This document shows positions 1 to 8,734 of a stretch of 64,000 nt of DNA, one piece after another. This DNA comes from Bradyrhizobium sp. in8p8 (GTDB lineage Bacteria; Pseudomonadota; Alphaproteobacteria; Rhizobiales; Xanthobacteraceae). Under the pieces are notes generated by a model. That model had not been told where the DNA came from. It worked only from the letters and a program-made list of their open reading frames with translations, and made no database searches. The translations under genes were made by a program, and so were the position numbers. Positions within the stretch are counted from its first letter, which is position 1. Every line of letters starts with the position of its first letter. The stretch lies in the NCBI RefSeq assembly GCF_000426845.1, contig NZ_AUGD01000019.1, positions 30,550 to 94,549 on the forward strand, read 5' to 3'.

Positions 1-1
1 G

Positions 2-430
2 GTGTCGGCGGTTGAGGCGGGGGCATGTCCTCACACCGTCATTCGCGAGGACCCCACGCTGAACATCGAAGCCGCAGATGAGCTTGAACGCCGCTTCCCG
101 GGAGTCGAGCTGATCCTGCTGGAAAGCGGCGGCGACAATCTCGCCTCGACGTTTTCGCGAGATCTGACTGATTTTTGGATGTTCGTGATCGACGTCGCCG
201 GAGGCGACGATATTCCGCGCAAGCGCGGTCCGGGCGTCATTCGCGCCGACCTCCTTGTCATCAATAAGATCGATCTGGCGCCTTACGTCGGCGTGGATTT
301 GGAACGCATGCACCGCGAGGCATCGAAAGTCCGAGGGGATCGTCCGGTGCTGCTTACCAATTGCCGTCGAGGCGAGGGTATCGAGTCAATCGTCGATCTC
401 CTCGAGCGCGAAGTGTTGTTCAGGACATGA
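2..430 (+). CDS. ureG: Urease accessory GTPase UreG, C-terminal part (5' end off the window)
   Basis: UreG is a SIMIBI-class GTPase that delivers nickel to apo-urease together with UreD/UreF/UreH. The visible 142 residues carry the CPH metal-binding motif near the start (ACPHTVIRED), the conserved block around SGGDNLASTFS, and the guanine-specificity motif NKIDLAP. The P-loop lies upstream of the window. The family is about 200 residues, so roughly one third is missing, and the apparent GTG at position 2 is not a real start. The stop TGA (428-430) overlaps the ATG of ureD, so the two are translationally coupled. Identification is confident. Confidence 0.93.
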   Translation: MSAVEAGACPHTVIREDPTLNIEAADELERRFPGVELILLESGGDNLASTFSRDLTDFWMFVIDVAGGDDIPRKRGPGVIRADLLVINKIDLAPYVGVDLERMHREASKVRGDRPVLLTNCRRGEGIESIVDLLEREVLFRT

Positions 431-1248
431 ATCGCGCAACGGCGAGCGACGCAGCGCGGCTCGACCTTGGTTTCGTCCGGCGTGCCGGTCATACTGTGAT
501 CGACCGGCGGTTGTTCGCCTGGCCGTTCGTGCTCACGCGCAGCTTCCATCTTGATCCGGAACGACAGGATTTGTTGAGCGTGATCGTGCAGACGGCAAGC
601 GGCGCTGTCCACGGTGAGGACAGTCTTGCGCAGCGCTTGTCGCTTGGTCCAGGAACGGCCGTCTGTTTGACCAATCAGGGGGCGACGTCGGTTCATCGCG
701 CCGCGCCCGGGGCGCGCGCGGTAGAGACGGTGAAGCTTGGTGTCGCGAGCGGCGCCAGTCTGGAGTACCTGCCCGGGCCGCGCATCCTCTTTCCTGATGC
801 CGCGCTGTCACAGACCATGGAACTTGACTGCGCGGCCGACGCTCACGCGTTGATCTTCGATGCGTTCACTATGCACGACCCCTTGGGCGACGGCCGCTAC
901 TTCCGGGAACTGGAATCGACCTTCTGTCTGAGAAGATCGGGTGGCGAGCCGCTGGTGATGGAGCGCACGCGGGCCTACCGTCCAGACCACAGCTTCTTTC
1001 ATGGCTACGCCGCCTTTGGGTCAGCATTTATGGTGCTGCCCACCGGCCATGATCCGGCGGATCTCCAGGGTAAGTTGACAAGGATCCTGGAGCGGATCAG
1101 CGGGCTCTATGGTGCGGCAAGCGCCCTGCCTGCGAAAGCCGGGATTGGGGTCCGTCTGGCAGCCCTGGAGTTGAGATGCATTCGTCAAGCATTTGAGGCC
1201 GTGAAAGTGATCTATCGGACCCTCCCCGCCACCTCGTCCATGATGTGA
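427..1248 (+). CDS. ureD: Urease accessory protein UreD/UreH
   Basis: UreD is the scaffold that binds apo-urease and tunnels nickel from UreG. I chose the ATG at 427 because it overlaps the ureG stop as ATGA; an upstream in-frame start at 361 would lie inside ureG. The protein is 273 residues, normal for the family. It shows the UreD segments TVIDRRLFAWPFVLTRSF, LGPGTAVCLTNQGATSVHR and LEYLPGPRILFPDA, which fits the beta-helix fold. No urease structural genes (ureABC) are visible here; they would have to lie upstream or elsewhere. The genes immediately downstream are degraded. Confidence 0.9.
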   Translation: MNRATASDAARLDLGFVRRAGHTVIDRRLFAWPFVLTRSFHLDPERQDLLSVIVQTASGAVHGEDSLAQRLSLGPGTAVCLTNQGATSVHRAAPGARAVETVKLGVASGASLEYLPGPRILFPDAALSQTMELDCAADAHALIFDAFTMHDPLGDGRYFRELESTFCLRRSGGEPLVMERTRAYRPDHSFFHGYAAFGSAFMVLPTGHDPADLQGKLTRILERISGLYGAASALPAKAGIGVRLAALELRCIRQAFEAVKVIYRTLPATSSMM

Positions 1249-1364
1249 CGCGGCCTCGCCGCCGCAGCGCACTCGACTCGCGCCGATTTCCCGGGGCTCA
1301 AGCGAGCACTGCGCGTCGCTTTCGCGTTCTAAGCAGCGAAAAATGGATTGGCCGGCCTTGCGAG

Positions 1365-2041
1365 GCCGAGATGGTCGCGCAATGTCGTCCCCTCGTAGTC
1401 GCTGTGCTCGACACGCTCGGAATCGACAAGGCGCATATCGTCGGCCTTTCCATGGGCGGCTTCTGCACGGTGCATTTCGGCCTGCAAACGCCGGAGCGCG
1501 CGCTGTCGCTCACGGTGGCCGGCGCGGGTTACGGCTGCGAGAAGGAGTTCGAGGAGTATTTTCGCGGCGTCTCGCTCGAAGTAGCCGACAATTTCGAGAA
1601 GCAGGGCGCCAGGGAATTCGCCAAGATCTATGCTCTCGGCGCGAACCGCGTGCGGTTCCAGAACAAGGATCCGGTTGCTGGCGAGAGTTTGCAGACCGCC
1701 TCGCCACCCATTCCGATCGCGGCGCCGCCAACACCATGCGCGGCGTCAGGCCCGCCGGCCCTCCTTCTACGACCTCGAAGACGGCCTGAGGAAGATGATG
1801 GTGCCGACGCTGGTCGTCGTCAATGACGAGGACGATCACTGTCTCCAGCCCGGCATCCTCCTGAAGATGATGATTCCGGCCTGCGGCCTCTCGGTCTTCC
1901 CCAGGACGGGCCACACGCTCAATCTGGAAGAGCCCGCGGCGTTCAATGCTGCTTGCCGAGTTCATCGCCCAGGTCGAGGCGGGACAATGGCTATCGCGTG
2001 ATCCGCATGCGCTGCCGGGCCAGATCATGCGTACGAAGTAG
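1365..2041 (+). pseudogene. Alpha/beta hydrolase remnant, truncated and frameshifted
   Basis: Homology to alpha/beta hydrolases begins abruptly at LVVAVLDTLGIDKAHIVG and includes the nucleophile elbow GLSMGG. It then jumps between reading frames: frame of 1245 to about 1690, next frame through EFADRLATHSDRGAANTMRGV, third frame for SFYDLEDGLRKMMVPTLVVV and the histidine loop TGHTLNLEEPAAFNA, and a last shift for the tail MLAEFIAQVEAG ending at the TAG at 2039-2041. The N-terminal roughly 90 residues are absent. With three frameshifts and a missing N-terminus it cannot make the normal enzyme. Its neighbours are an amidohydrolase and an ABC fragment that are also broken, so this is a decaying cluster. 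Confidence 0.8.
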
Positions 2042-2044
2042 TCA

Positions 2045-3004
2045 ATGACGAGCCAGCCCCTGATCGACGCCGACCGGCTCTGGAGCCGCCTGATGGCACT
2101 CGCGGAGATCGGTGCGACGCCGGCCGGCGGGGTCAACCGGCAAGCTCTGAGCGACGGCGAGATCGCCGCCTGGCGCCGCGTCATCGGCTGGGTCGGCGAG
2201 GCGGGCTTGACGCCGTCGACGGACGCTGCGGGAAACCTCTTCCTGACGCTGGCCGGCCGCGACCGCAAGGCGTCGCCGCTGCTGCTCGGCAGTCATCTCG
2301 ACAGCCAGCCGACCGGCGGGAGGTTCGATGGTGCGGCCGGCGTGATGGCGGCACTCGAAGCGGTGGTCTCGCTCGCCGACCAAGGCGGAAAGCCTGCGCG
2401 CGACATCATCGTCGTCGCCTGGATGAACGTGGAGGGCTCGCGCTTCGCGCCGGGCATGATGGGCTCGGACGCCTTCACCGGCGAGCGCGACCTGGCCACG
2501 ATCCGCGTCGCGCGCGATTCGAACGGCATCAGCGTCGGCGAGGCGCTCGATCGCCTGCACCAGGCGTTTCCTGATCTGCCGCATAGGCCGCTCGGCTTCG
2601 CAGTCGGCCCTATCTCGAATCTGCGCCATCCCGATAACGCGATGCTCGACGCGGCCGGTGTGCGAATCACAATTCTTTGCAAGGCGAACGCATCGCCTTG
2701 CGCGGTCACGGCGACGCCGCTCGTCGATGCGCCCTCGAACGCCTTCGATGCGCGTCTGCAGGCGGGCATCGCGAAGGCCGCGCATGAACAGGGGCATCCG
2801 GCCCTGACCATGCTCTCGGCGGCCGGTCATGATGCCCGCCATCTCGCAAAGGTCTCCACGGCCGCGATGATCTTCATCCCATGCCGCGACGGCGCGAGCC
2901 ATGTCGAGCATGAATGGGCCGAGCCCGATCATGTCGCCGCGGGAGCGTCGGTGTTGGCCCAGGTGTTGCGCGAGCTTGCCTTCGCGCCTGCCATCGAGGG
3001 GTGA
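2045..3004 (+). pseudogene. Zn-dependent amidohydrolase (M20, allantoate/N-carbamoyl-amino-acid hydrolase type) with internal deletion
   Basis: This open frame of 319 residues resembles allantoate amidohydrolase, N-carbamoyl-L-amino acid hydrolase and beta-ureidopropionase, which are usually about 410. Metal ligands H84 (LGSHLDSQ), D95 (FDGAAG), E130 and H286 (GASHVEHEWAEP) are visible. The stretch expected between residues about 187 and 191, including the HIEQG metal-binding motif and most of the lid/dimerisation domain, is gone, an in-frame loss of roughly 100 residues. The usual NEEG catalytic pair reads NVEG, so the base glutamate is also missing. The reading frame is open but the product is probably inactive. 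It starts 3 bp after the hydrolase remnant. Confidence 0.75.
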
Positions 3005-3041
3005 GGACATCGATGCAGGATGACTCCTCGGGACTACCGCT

Positions 3042-3167
3042 GGCGAGTTCTTGGTCGAGCAACAGATCGAACGAGCACTGCGGTTTGCCGATCGGGTCAT
3101 GGTGGTTGAACGGGGCAAGGCGGTCTGGAGCGGGGAATGCTCGCAGCTAAGCGACGCCCCTGAGCCT
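3042..3167 (+). pseudogene. C-terminal fragment of a LivF/UrtE-type ABC ATPase
   Basis: In the frame of position 3051 the translation FLVEQQIERALRFADRVMVV followed by ERGKAVWSGEC matches the region after the H-loop of branched-chain amino acid or urea ABC ATPases (LVEQ...A...ADR..V...G). Nothing upstream encodes the Walker A, signature or Walker B motifs, and the similarity fades after about residue 42. It is a leftover gene tail. Next to urease accessory genes and amide hydrolase remnants it may come from a urea or amide uptake operon; that link is inference. Confidence 0.6.
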
Positions 3168-3228
3168 TTTTCGAAGCGCTTGTCCTTGAATATACCCGCC
3201 TCGCGCTCGCAAGTTCGTGTGCACGGAG

Positions 3229-4143
3229 TCACCCACCGCTGCGCGCCGCGCGTTGGCGCAGCAGCTTGGCGAACGCCTCCGCGGGCGGTGAGAGCACGAG
3301 CCCGCGCCGTTGATATATATAGTAGCGGCGGCGGATTTCCGGAGCGCGCAGCTTGATGAAACGCACGTCGAAATTTGGCGCGAACAGCCGTCCGTAGTCG
3401 GGAACGGCCGCCAGGCCGGTACCGACGCCCACCAACGCCAAAGCGGTGGTCAGATATTTGACCTCGACTGCGGTCTGCATGGAGAGCGAGCTATCGTGCG
3501 CATGCAGCAGGCTCTCCAGGTGCCGGTTGAATTCACTGGAATAAATGACCCAGCTCTCGTCGCGCAGTTTTTTCCACGAGACGGCGCGTTGCTGCGCCAG
3601 CGGGTGCTGCGCTGAGCAGACCACTCGGATCGGTACATCCATCAGGAATGTGCTGGTGACATCCTCGCCGGTGGCTCGCTCCGGGCCAACGCCCAGTTCA
3701 GCCTCGCCACGGCGGACCGTGCCCACCACTTCGTCCGCCATCGCGTCGGTCACGCGCAGGCCGACATCCGGATGGGCTTGCTCGAACTCGCCCAGCACTG
3801 CCGCGACCCATGTGCATGCCAGCATCTGCGGCGCTACCACGCGCAACAAGCCGGTGCGAAGGGAGCGAAGATCCGAAGCGCCCTCTGCGATCTGCTGCAC
3901 GTCATCCAGGATGCGGCGCGCCAGGGGGAGCAATTGCTGGCCGGCCGCCGTCAACAACACGACCGCGCCGCGGTCGAACAGTTTCAGCCCGAGGGTGTCC
4001 TCGAGTTGCTGAACCAGCATGCTGACTGCCGACTGCGTCAGGTTGATCTGTCGCGCCGCGGCCGTGAAGCTGCCCGCTCGAGCGACCGCGGCAAAGGCGC
4101 GCATCTGGCGCAAGCTAAGAGTGGAGAGAATGGTGGGCCGCAT
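3229..4143 (-). CDS. LysR-family transcriptional regulator
   Basis: This is a 304-residue LysR regulator with an N-terminal winged helix (residues about 8-67; LRQMRAFAAVARAGSFTAAA, then NLTQSAVSMLVQQLE) and a periplasmic-binding-protein-like effector domain (about 90-300). The ATG at 4143 (MRPTILS) gives the normal family length; a longer upstream frame runs into the divergent gene. It is divergent from the DadA-like/HyuAB operon across a 99-bp gap, the classic arrangement for a LysR activator controlling its neighbour. The likely inducer is an amino acid or hydantoin-like compound, judged only from the regulated genes. Confidence 0.9.
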   Translation of the reverse strand: MRPTILSTLSLRQMRAFAAVARAGSFTAAARQINLTQSAVSMLVQQLEDTLGLKLFDRGAVVLLTAAGQQLLPLARRILDDVQQIAEGASDLRSLRTGLLRVVAPQMLACTWVAAVLGEFEQAHPDVGLRVTDAMADEVVGTVRRGEAELGVGPERATGEDVTSTFLMDVPIRVVCSAQHPLAQQRAVSWKKLRDESWVIYSSEFNRHLESLLHAHDSSLSMQTAVEVKYLTTALALVGVGTGLAAVPDYGRLFAPNFDVRFIKLRAPEIRRRYYIYQRRGLVLSPPAEAFAKLLRQRAARSGG

Positions 4144-4218
4144 CACATATCCTCGTTCGAACGGATCGATATCAGGAAACCTGATGAAAGTATTAAAAGA
4201 ATTGGCTTGTGTGATAGG

Positions 4219-4239
4219 GGAATTATTCTTCAGAATTCC
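4219..4239. promoter_or_regulatory. Candidate operator (inverted repeat) between LysR and DadA-like gene
   Basis: GGAATT (4219-4224) and AATTCC (4234-4239) form a perfect 6-bp inverted repeat with a 9-bp spacer, in an AT-rich 99-bp intergenic region that stands out from the GC-rich surroundings. It lies 3 bp before the ATG of the DadA-like gene. That is close for an activator site but suits repression or autoregulation by the divergent LysR protein. No textbook LysR box could be assigned with certainty. Confidence 0.35.
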
Positions 4240-4242
4240 AGC

Positions 4243-5481
4243 ATGCACATTGTCGTCATAGGAACGGGGATCGTCGGCGCTTGCACTGCGGCGTGGCTGC
4301 AGCGCGACGGCCACGCGGTGACCTTCGTCGACCCGCTGGACGCGGGCGAGGCCTGCTCCTTCGGCAATGCCGGCTCGCTGTCGCCGAGCGCCTGCCTGCC
4401 GGTCGGCATGCCTGGCATGTGGAAGAAGGTCCCGCGCTGGCTGCTGGACCCACTGGGGCCGCTGACGGTGCGTTGGGCCTATGCTCCGCTCGTGGCGCCA
4501 TGGCTGCTGCGCATGCTGCATCATTCATCACGCGAAGAGGTGACACGTATCGCCACCGCGTTACGTTCGCTGCTTGCGCCTATCTTCGACTGCTACGATC
4601 CGCTACTTGCGAATGCCGATGCCCGGGAGTTGGTGCGGCGTAGCGGTTGCCTGTACGTCTTTTCCTCTCGCGAGACAGCGGCGCAGTGGGCCTGGGGCAT
4701 GAATCTGCGGCGATCGCTGGGCGTGCGGATGCAGGACGTGGAGCAGGACGAGCTGGAAAGTCTCGAGCCGGACCTCAAGGGACGTTTTCGGTTCGGCATT
4801 CTGGCGCCCGATAACGGTTCCACGTCCGATCCATCTGCCCTCGTCAAGGCGATCTACAATCGCTGCATCGGCGACGGCGCGCGTCACGTCCGTGACCGCG
4901 TCCGTGGTTTCGAACGGCAGGGCCGGCGCGTCACCGCCGTGCTGTTGGAGCAGGGCGAGCCGCTGGCGGCGGACGGCGTGGTGGTGGCAGCCGGGGCCTG
5001 GTCGGGCGCGTTGGCGACACAGCTCGACAGCCCGGTGATGCTGGAGACGCAGCGCGGTTACCACGTCACGGTGCACAGCTCGAACCTGGCCCTGCGCCAC
5101 ACCGTGATGGCGGTGGAGCACAATCTGATGGTCAACCCGATGGCCATGGGTCTGCGGCTGGCCGGTACGGTGGAATTCGCCGGCTTGAAAGCGCCACCCA
5201 ACATGGCGCGTGCCGATGCGCTGCTTCGTCAGGGACAGCAATTATTCCCGCACCTGGACACATCGTCTTTCACGCGCTGGATGGGTCATCGTCCCTGTCT
5301 TCCCGACAGTCTTCCGGTGGTCGGTCCGGTCCGCGCGGCCGACAACGCCTGGCTCGCCTTCGGCCATGGCCATATGGGCATGTGCATGGGCGCGGCGACC
5401 GGCCGCGAGATTGCGCATTTGGTGGCTGGACGACCGACGCAAGTGGACCTGATGCCGTTTTCCCCGGAGCGCTTCCGTTGA
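4243..5481 (+). CDS. FAD-dependent amino acid oxidoreductase, DadA-like
   Basis: A 412-residue DAO-family flavoenzyme resembling the small subunit of D-amino acid dehydrogenase. The Rossmann motif GTGIVG is at residues 7-12, followed by FVDPLDAGEACSFGNAGSL, typical of DadA-like proteins, and the C-terminal FAD-contact segment GHGHMGMCMGAATGREIAHL. The expected reaction is oxidative deamination of a D- or N-substituted amino acid with electrons passed to the respiratory chain. It is the first gene of an operon with hyuA and hyuB; its stop TGA overlaps the TTG start of hyuA. D-hydantoin or N-carbamoyl-amino acid breakdown is a sensible context, but the exact substrate cannot be read from sequence. 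Confidence 0.82.
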   Translation: MHIVVIGTGIVGACTAAWLQRDGHAVTFVDPLDAGEACSFGNAGSLSPSACLPVGMPGMWKKVPRWLLDPLGPLTVRWAYAPLVAPWLLRMLHHSSREEVTRIATALRSLLAPIFDCYDPLLANADARELVRRSGCLYVFSSRETAAQWAWGMNLRRSLGVRMQDVEQDELESLEPDLKGRFRFGILAPDNGSTSDPSALVKAIYNRCIGDGARHVRDRVRGFERQGRRVTAVLLEQGEPLAADGVVVAAGAWSGALATQLDSPVMLETQRGYHVTVHSSNLALRHTVMAVEHNLMVNPMAMGLRLAGTVEFAGLKAPPNMARADALLRQGQQLFPHLDTSSFTRWMGHRPCLPDSLPVVGPVRAADNAWLAFGHGHMGMCMGAATGREIAHLVAGRPTQVDLMPFSPERFR

Positions 5482-7100
5482 GCGCGTCCTGGTCAATCGC
5501 CGTGGACATGGGTGGCACCTTCATCGATGCGGTGGCGTTGCGGAGCGACGGGCACGTTGCATCGCTCAAATATCCGCGCGTAGGGCGCCGGCTGGTCGAG
5601 CCGGTGGTCGAGACACTCGATCGGTTGTGTGCGCAGGCGGGGATCGGGGCAGTTGACGTCGCCCGCGTCGTGCACGGCTCCACCGTGATCACCAATCTGC
5701 TGTTGGAGCTGAACGAGCCGCCGGTGGCCCTTGTCCTGACGCGCGGCATGCGCGACGTACCGGTCCTGGCGCGCCAGGACCGCAAGGAACTCTATGAGCC
5801 GGTGATCATGCCGGCTGTGCCCGAAGCAAAGCTGTTTCCGGAGCCGCTGCGTTTCGAGCTCGGCGGGCGCATCGATGCCGAGGGGCGTGAGGTGGAGCCG
5901 CTCGACCTGTCGGCCGTTGACACCATCGCGGATGCAGTGAGCGCCGCCGGCGTGCGCGCGCTGGCGGTTGGTCTGTTGTTCTCGCACCGCAATCCGACCC
6001 ATGAGCGCGCGCTGCGGGCTGCGCTGCATGCGCGCCTTCCCAGCTTGCACATTTCACTATCCAGCGAAGTCGACCCGCAAGTGCGGGAATTCGAGCGCTG
6101 GCTGACTACGGCACTGGACGCCTATGCCAAACCGCTGGCGGCGAATTATCTGCACGCGCTGGCCGACGCATTGAAGATACGTGGCTTGCCGCCGCTGCGC
6201 CTGATGCGATCGGCCGGCGGCACGGCGCCCTGGCGTGATCTCGCCGAGCAGCCGATCGGCCTTGCCATGTCCGGTCCCTGCGCGGCGCTGCAGGGCGTGG
6301 CCGCCGGCCTCGCAGCCTCCGCTAGCGCGATTGTTCTGGATATCGGAGGCACCAGCGCCGACATCAGCATTCTGCTCGACGGCAGGCCGACCTTTGCCGA
6401 TGCGCTGGAATGCGGCGGCTTGCCGATCCGTCAGCGCTGCGCAGACATCGCCTCAATCGGCATCGGGGGTGGCAGCGTGGTGTCGGTGGTGCCGGGTGGC
6501 GCGCTTCGCCTGGGGCCGCGCTCGCAAGGAGCCTGGCCAGGACCGGCCGCCTTTGGTCTCGGCGGTGGCTTGCCGACGCTGAGCGATGCGCTGTGCGTAC
6601 TGGACCGCTTGCCGCCCCGGCTGGCCGGCGGGATCGTGCTGGACCGCACCGCAGCTGAGGCCGCGCTTGGCGGCGTGGCCGGCGCGCTCGGCTTGTCGGT
6701 GCTTCGAACCGCTGAAGCCGTCGTGGGCGCGGCTGCCGCCGGGATGGCGGAGGCGCTCAAGACCCACGCTTTTCAGCGCAACCTGGATCCGGCGGATGCG
6801 GTGCTCGTCGCCATCGGCGGCGGCGGCGCGCAGCATGCGGCCGAGATTGCCGAACTTGTGGGCATCCGCCGCGTGCTGGTGATGCCGAACGCCAGCGTGA
6901 TGTCGGCGCTGGGCATGCTCTGCGGTCCGGAAGACGGCGACGTCCGCCTGACGGTGAGCAATAGTCCGTGGGCTTCGCTGCCGCCGGAAGGCGCAGGGCC
7001 GCATTCGTTGTTCGCGCCGATGACCACTGCCTTTGTGCCGGCGGGCTGGTCCTGGCGGCTCGCGCCGGATCAGACGCTGGTGCTGGAGGTGAACGCATGA
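5478..7100 (+). CDS. hyuA: Hydantoinase/oxoprolinase family subunit A (HyuA)
   Basis: The protein is 540 residues from a TTG at 5478 that overlaps the upstream stop (TTGA). The actin-like ATP-binding motifs are VDMGGTFIDA near the N-terminus and LDIGGTSADISILL in the second domain, with conserved VHGSTVITNLLLE, GIGGGSVV and IGGGGAQHAAEIAELVGI. HyuA-type subunits couple ATP hydrolysis to opening of a five-membered lactam or hydantoin ring (N-methylhydantoin, 5-oxoproline) or act on acetone/acetophenone-type substrates. It is shorter than many HyuA proteins (about 680) because the C-terminal domain is reduced. It works with HyuB, whose ATG overlaps its stop. Confidence 0.85.
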   Translation: MSASWSIAVDMGGTFIDAVALRSDGHVASLKYPRVGRRLVEPVVETLDRLCAQAGIGAVDVARVVHGSTVITNLLLELNEPPVALVLTRGMRDVPVLARQDRKELYEPVIMPAVPEAKLFPEPLRFELGGRIDAEGREVEPLDLSAVDTIADAVSAAGVRALAVGLLFSHRNPTHERALRAALHARLPSLHISLSSEVDPQVREFERWLTTALDAYAKPLAANYLHALADALKIRGLPPLRLMRSAGGTAPWRDLAEQPIGLAMSGPCAALQGVAAGLAASASAIVLDIGGTSADISILLDGRPTFADALECGGLPIRQRCADIASIGIGGGSVVSVVPGGALRLGPRSQGAWPGPAAFGLGGGLPTLSDALCVLDRLPPRLAGGIVLDRTAAEAALGGVAGALGLSVLRTAEAVVGAAAAGMAEALKTHAFQRNLDPADAVLVAIGGGGAQHAAEIAELVGIRRVLVMPNASVMSALGMLCGPEDGDVRLTVSNSPWASLPPEGAGPHSLFAPMTTAFVPAGWSWRLAPDQTLVLEVNA

Positions 7101-8734
7101 TGCCGCGCGCGGGCGACGTCGCATCTGATCCGGTCATTGCCCTGCGCATGGAGCCGCTGCGTCTGGCGCTGCAAGGCACGGCCGACCGCATGCAGCATGG
7201 CATGATGCGTGCCGCGGTATCGTCCATCGCCCGCGAGAGCGGCGACTGTGCCGCGGCGCTGTTCCTGCCGGACGGACGCTTGCTCGCCCAGGCGCGCTCG
7301 CTGCCATTGTTGCTGGGATCGCTGATTCCGGCCGTTGCCGGTGTGCTCGCACGCTTTCCGCTCGCAACGATGTCCGAGGGCGACGCCTATCTGCTCAACG
7401 ACCCCTGGTCCGGCGGCACGCATCTGCCGGACCTGGCTCTGGTCCATCCGGTCTTCCACGATGGCGAGGTGATCGCCTTCGCCGCCGCCAATCTGCACCA
7501 TCAGGATGTCGGGGGCATAGCCGCCGGCTCCATTCCGCCCGACGCAACCGAAGTGTACCAGGAGGGCCTGCGCCTGCCGCCGGTACGCTGGCGCAGTGCC
7601 GAAGGCGTGCTGCCCGATATCGACGCCATCCTGGCCGCCAACTCACGCACGCCTGACAATCTGCGCGGCGACCTGGAGGCGCAATGGACCGCGCTGACGC
7701 AAGGCGCGCGCGAACTGAAGCAGATCGCACGTCACACCGGACCTCGTTTTGCCGAGGTTTGCGATGCCCTGATTGCGCAGACCGAATGCATGACTCGCGC
7801 CGCCCTTGCGGCCGCGCCTGACGGCGAATGGACCTGGCGCGATCAACTCGATGGCGACGGCATCGACACCGCCCCGGTTCCCATCGTGGTGAGCTTGCGA
7901 AAGCAGGACGACACACTGGTCATCGACTTCGAGGGGACCGCGCTGCAGGTGAGGGGTCCGCTCAATGCATCGCCGGCGGCGATGCTGTCGGCAGCTCTGT
8001 TCTTCATGCGCACGCTGGCGCCGGACGCACCTAACAATGCCGGCTGCCTTGCGCCACTGACGCTGAAGCTTCCACCCGGCAGCCTGGTCAATCCGGTGCT
8101 GCCGGCGGCGGTCAATGCGCGCACGGCGACCGTGAAGCTGGCGTGCAACGCGATCCTCGGAGCGTGGTCACAGTCGGTGAGTGGGGTGGGCGTGGCGCCG
8201 CACGCCGGGGTGGCCACGGTCCTCGCGCTCAGCGGCACGCGGATGGACGGGCGGCGCTGGATGTTCACCGAGATCATTGCCAGCGGCGCCGGCGCCAGCA
8301 TCCACGCGCCCGGCCGCGCCGGCGTCTCCACCGACGTCGGCAATGCACGCAATACCCCCGTGGAGGTGATCGAGACCGAAGCGCCGCTGCGTGTGGAATG
8401 CTACGAGATTCGCCGCGGCAGCGGCGGCGCCGGTCTGCAATGTGGCGGCGACGGCGTGCGGCGCGCCTATCGGCTGCTCGAAGGCCAGGGGTGGATCGCC
8501 TATCGCGGCGAGCGCCATGTCGGCCGTGCGCGCGGTGCTCGAGGTGGCAGGGCCGGCGCAACGTCGATGGCCCGGGTCTTGCGTGTGGACGGAGCGATCG
8601 AGCTCCTGCCTGCGCGCGCCCGCATCGCGTGGTCCGCCGGCGACCTGCTGATTATCGAAACCGCGGGCGGCGGCGGCTGGGGATCCCTAGCTCCAGCCGA
8701 AGCCGCCAATCCACCCGTAAGGAGTTGCCCATGA
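7097..8734 (+). CDS. hyuB: Hydantoinase/oxoprolinase family subunit B (HyuB)
   Basis: The protein has 545 residues, with its start ATG at 7097 overlapping the hyuA stop. Signature segments include EGDAYLLNDPWSGGTHLPDL, HHQDVGGIAAGSIPPDATEV near residue 150, and GRAGVSTDVGNARNTPVEVI. These are diagnostic of hydantoinase B/oxoprolinase subunits that form an alpha-beta complex with HyuA. The last codons overlap the ATG of the following binding-protein gene as ATGA. The four cistrons from 4243 to 9716 therefore have no intergenic gaps and are probably one transcript. Confidence 0.87.
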   Translation: MMPRAGDVASDPVIALRMEPLRLALQGTADRMQHGMMRAAVSSIARESGDCAAALFLPDGRLLAQARSLPLLLGSLIPAVAGVLARFPLATMSEGDAYLLNDPWSGGTHLPDLALVHPVFHDGEVIAFAAANLHHQDVGGIAAGSIPPDATEVYQEGLRLPPVRWRSAEGVLPDIDAILAANSRTPDNLRGDLEAQWTALTQGARELKQIARHTGPRFAEVCDALIAQTECMTRAALAAAPDGEWTWRDQLDGDGIDTAPVPIVVSLRKQDDTLVIDFEGTALQVRGPLNASPAAMLSAALFFMRTLAPDAPNNAGCLAPLTLKLPPGSLVNPVLPAAVNARTATVKLACNAILGAWSQSVSGVGVAPHAGVATVLALSGTRMDGRRWMFTEIIASGAGASIHAPGRAGVSTDVGNARNTPVEVIETEAPLRVECYEIRRGSGGAGLQCGGDGVRRAYRLLEGQGWIAYRGERHVGRARGARGGRAGATSMARVLRVDGAIELLPARARIAWSAGDLLIIETAGGGGWGSLAPAEAANPPVRSCP

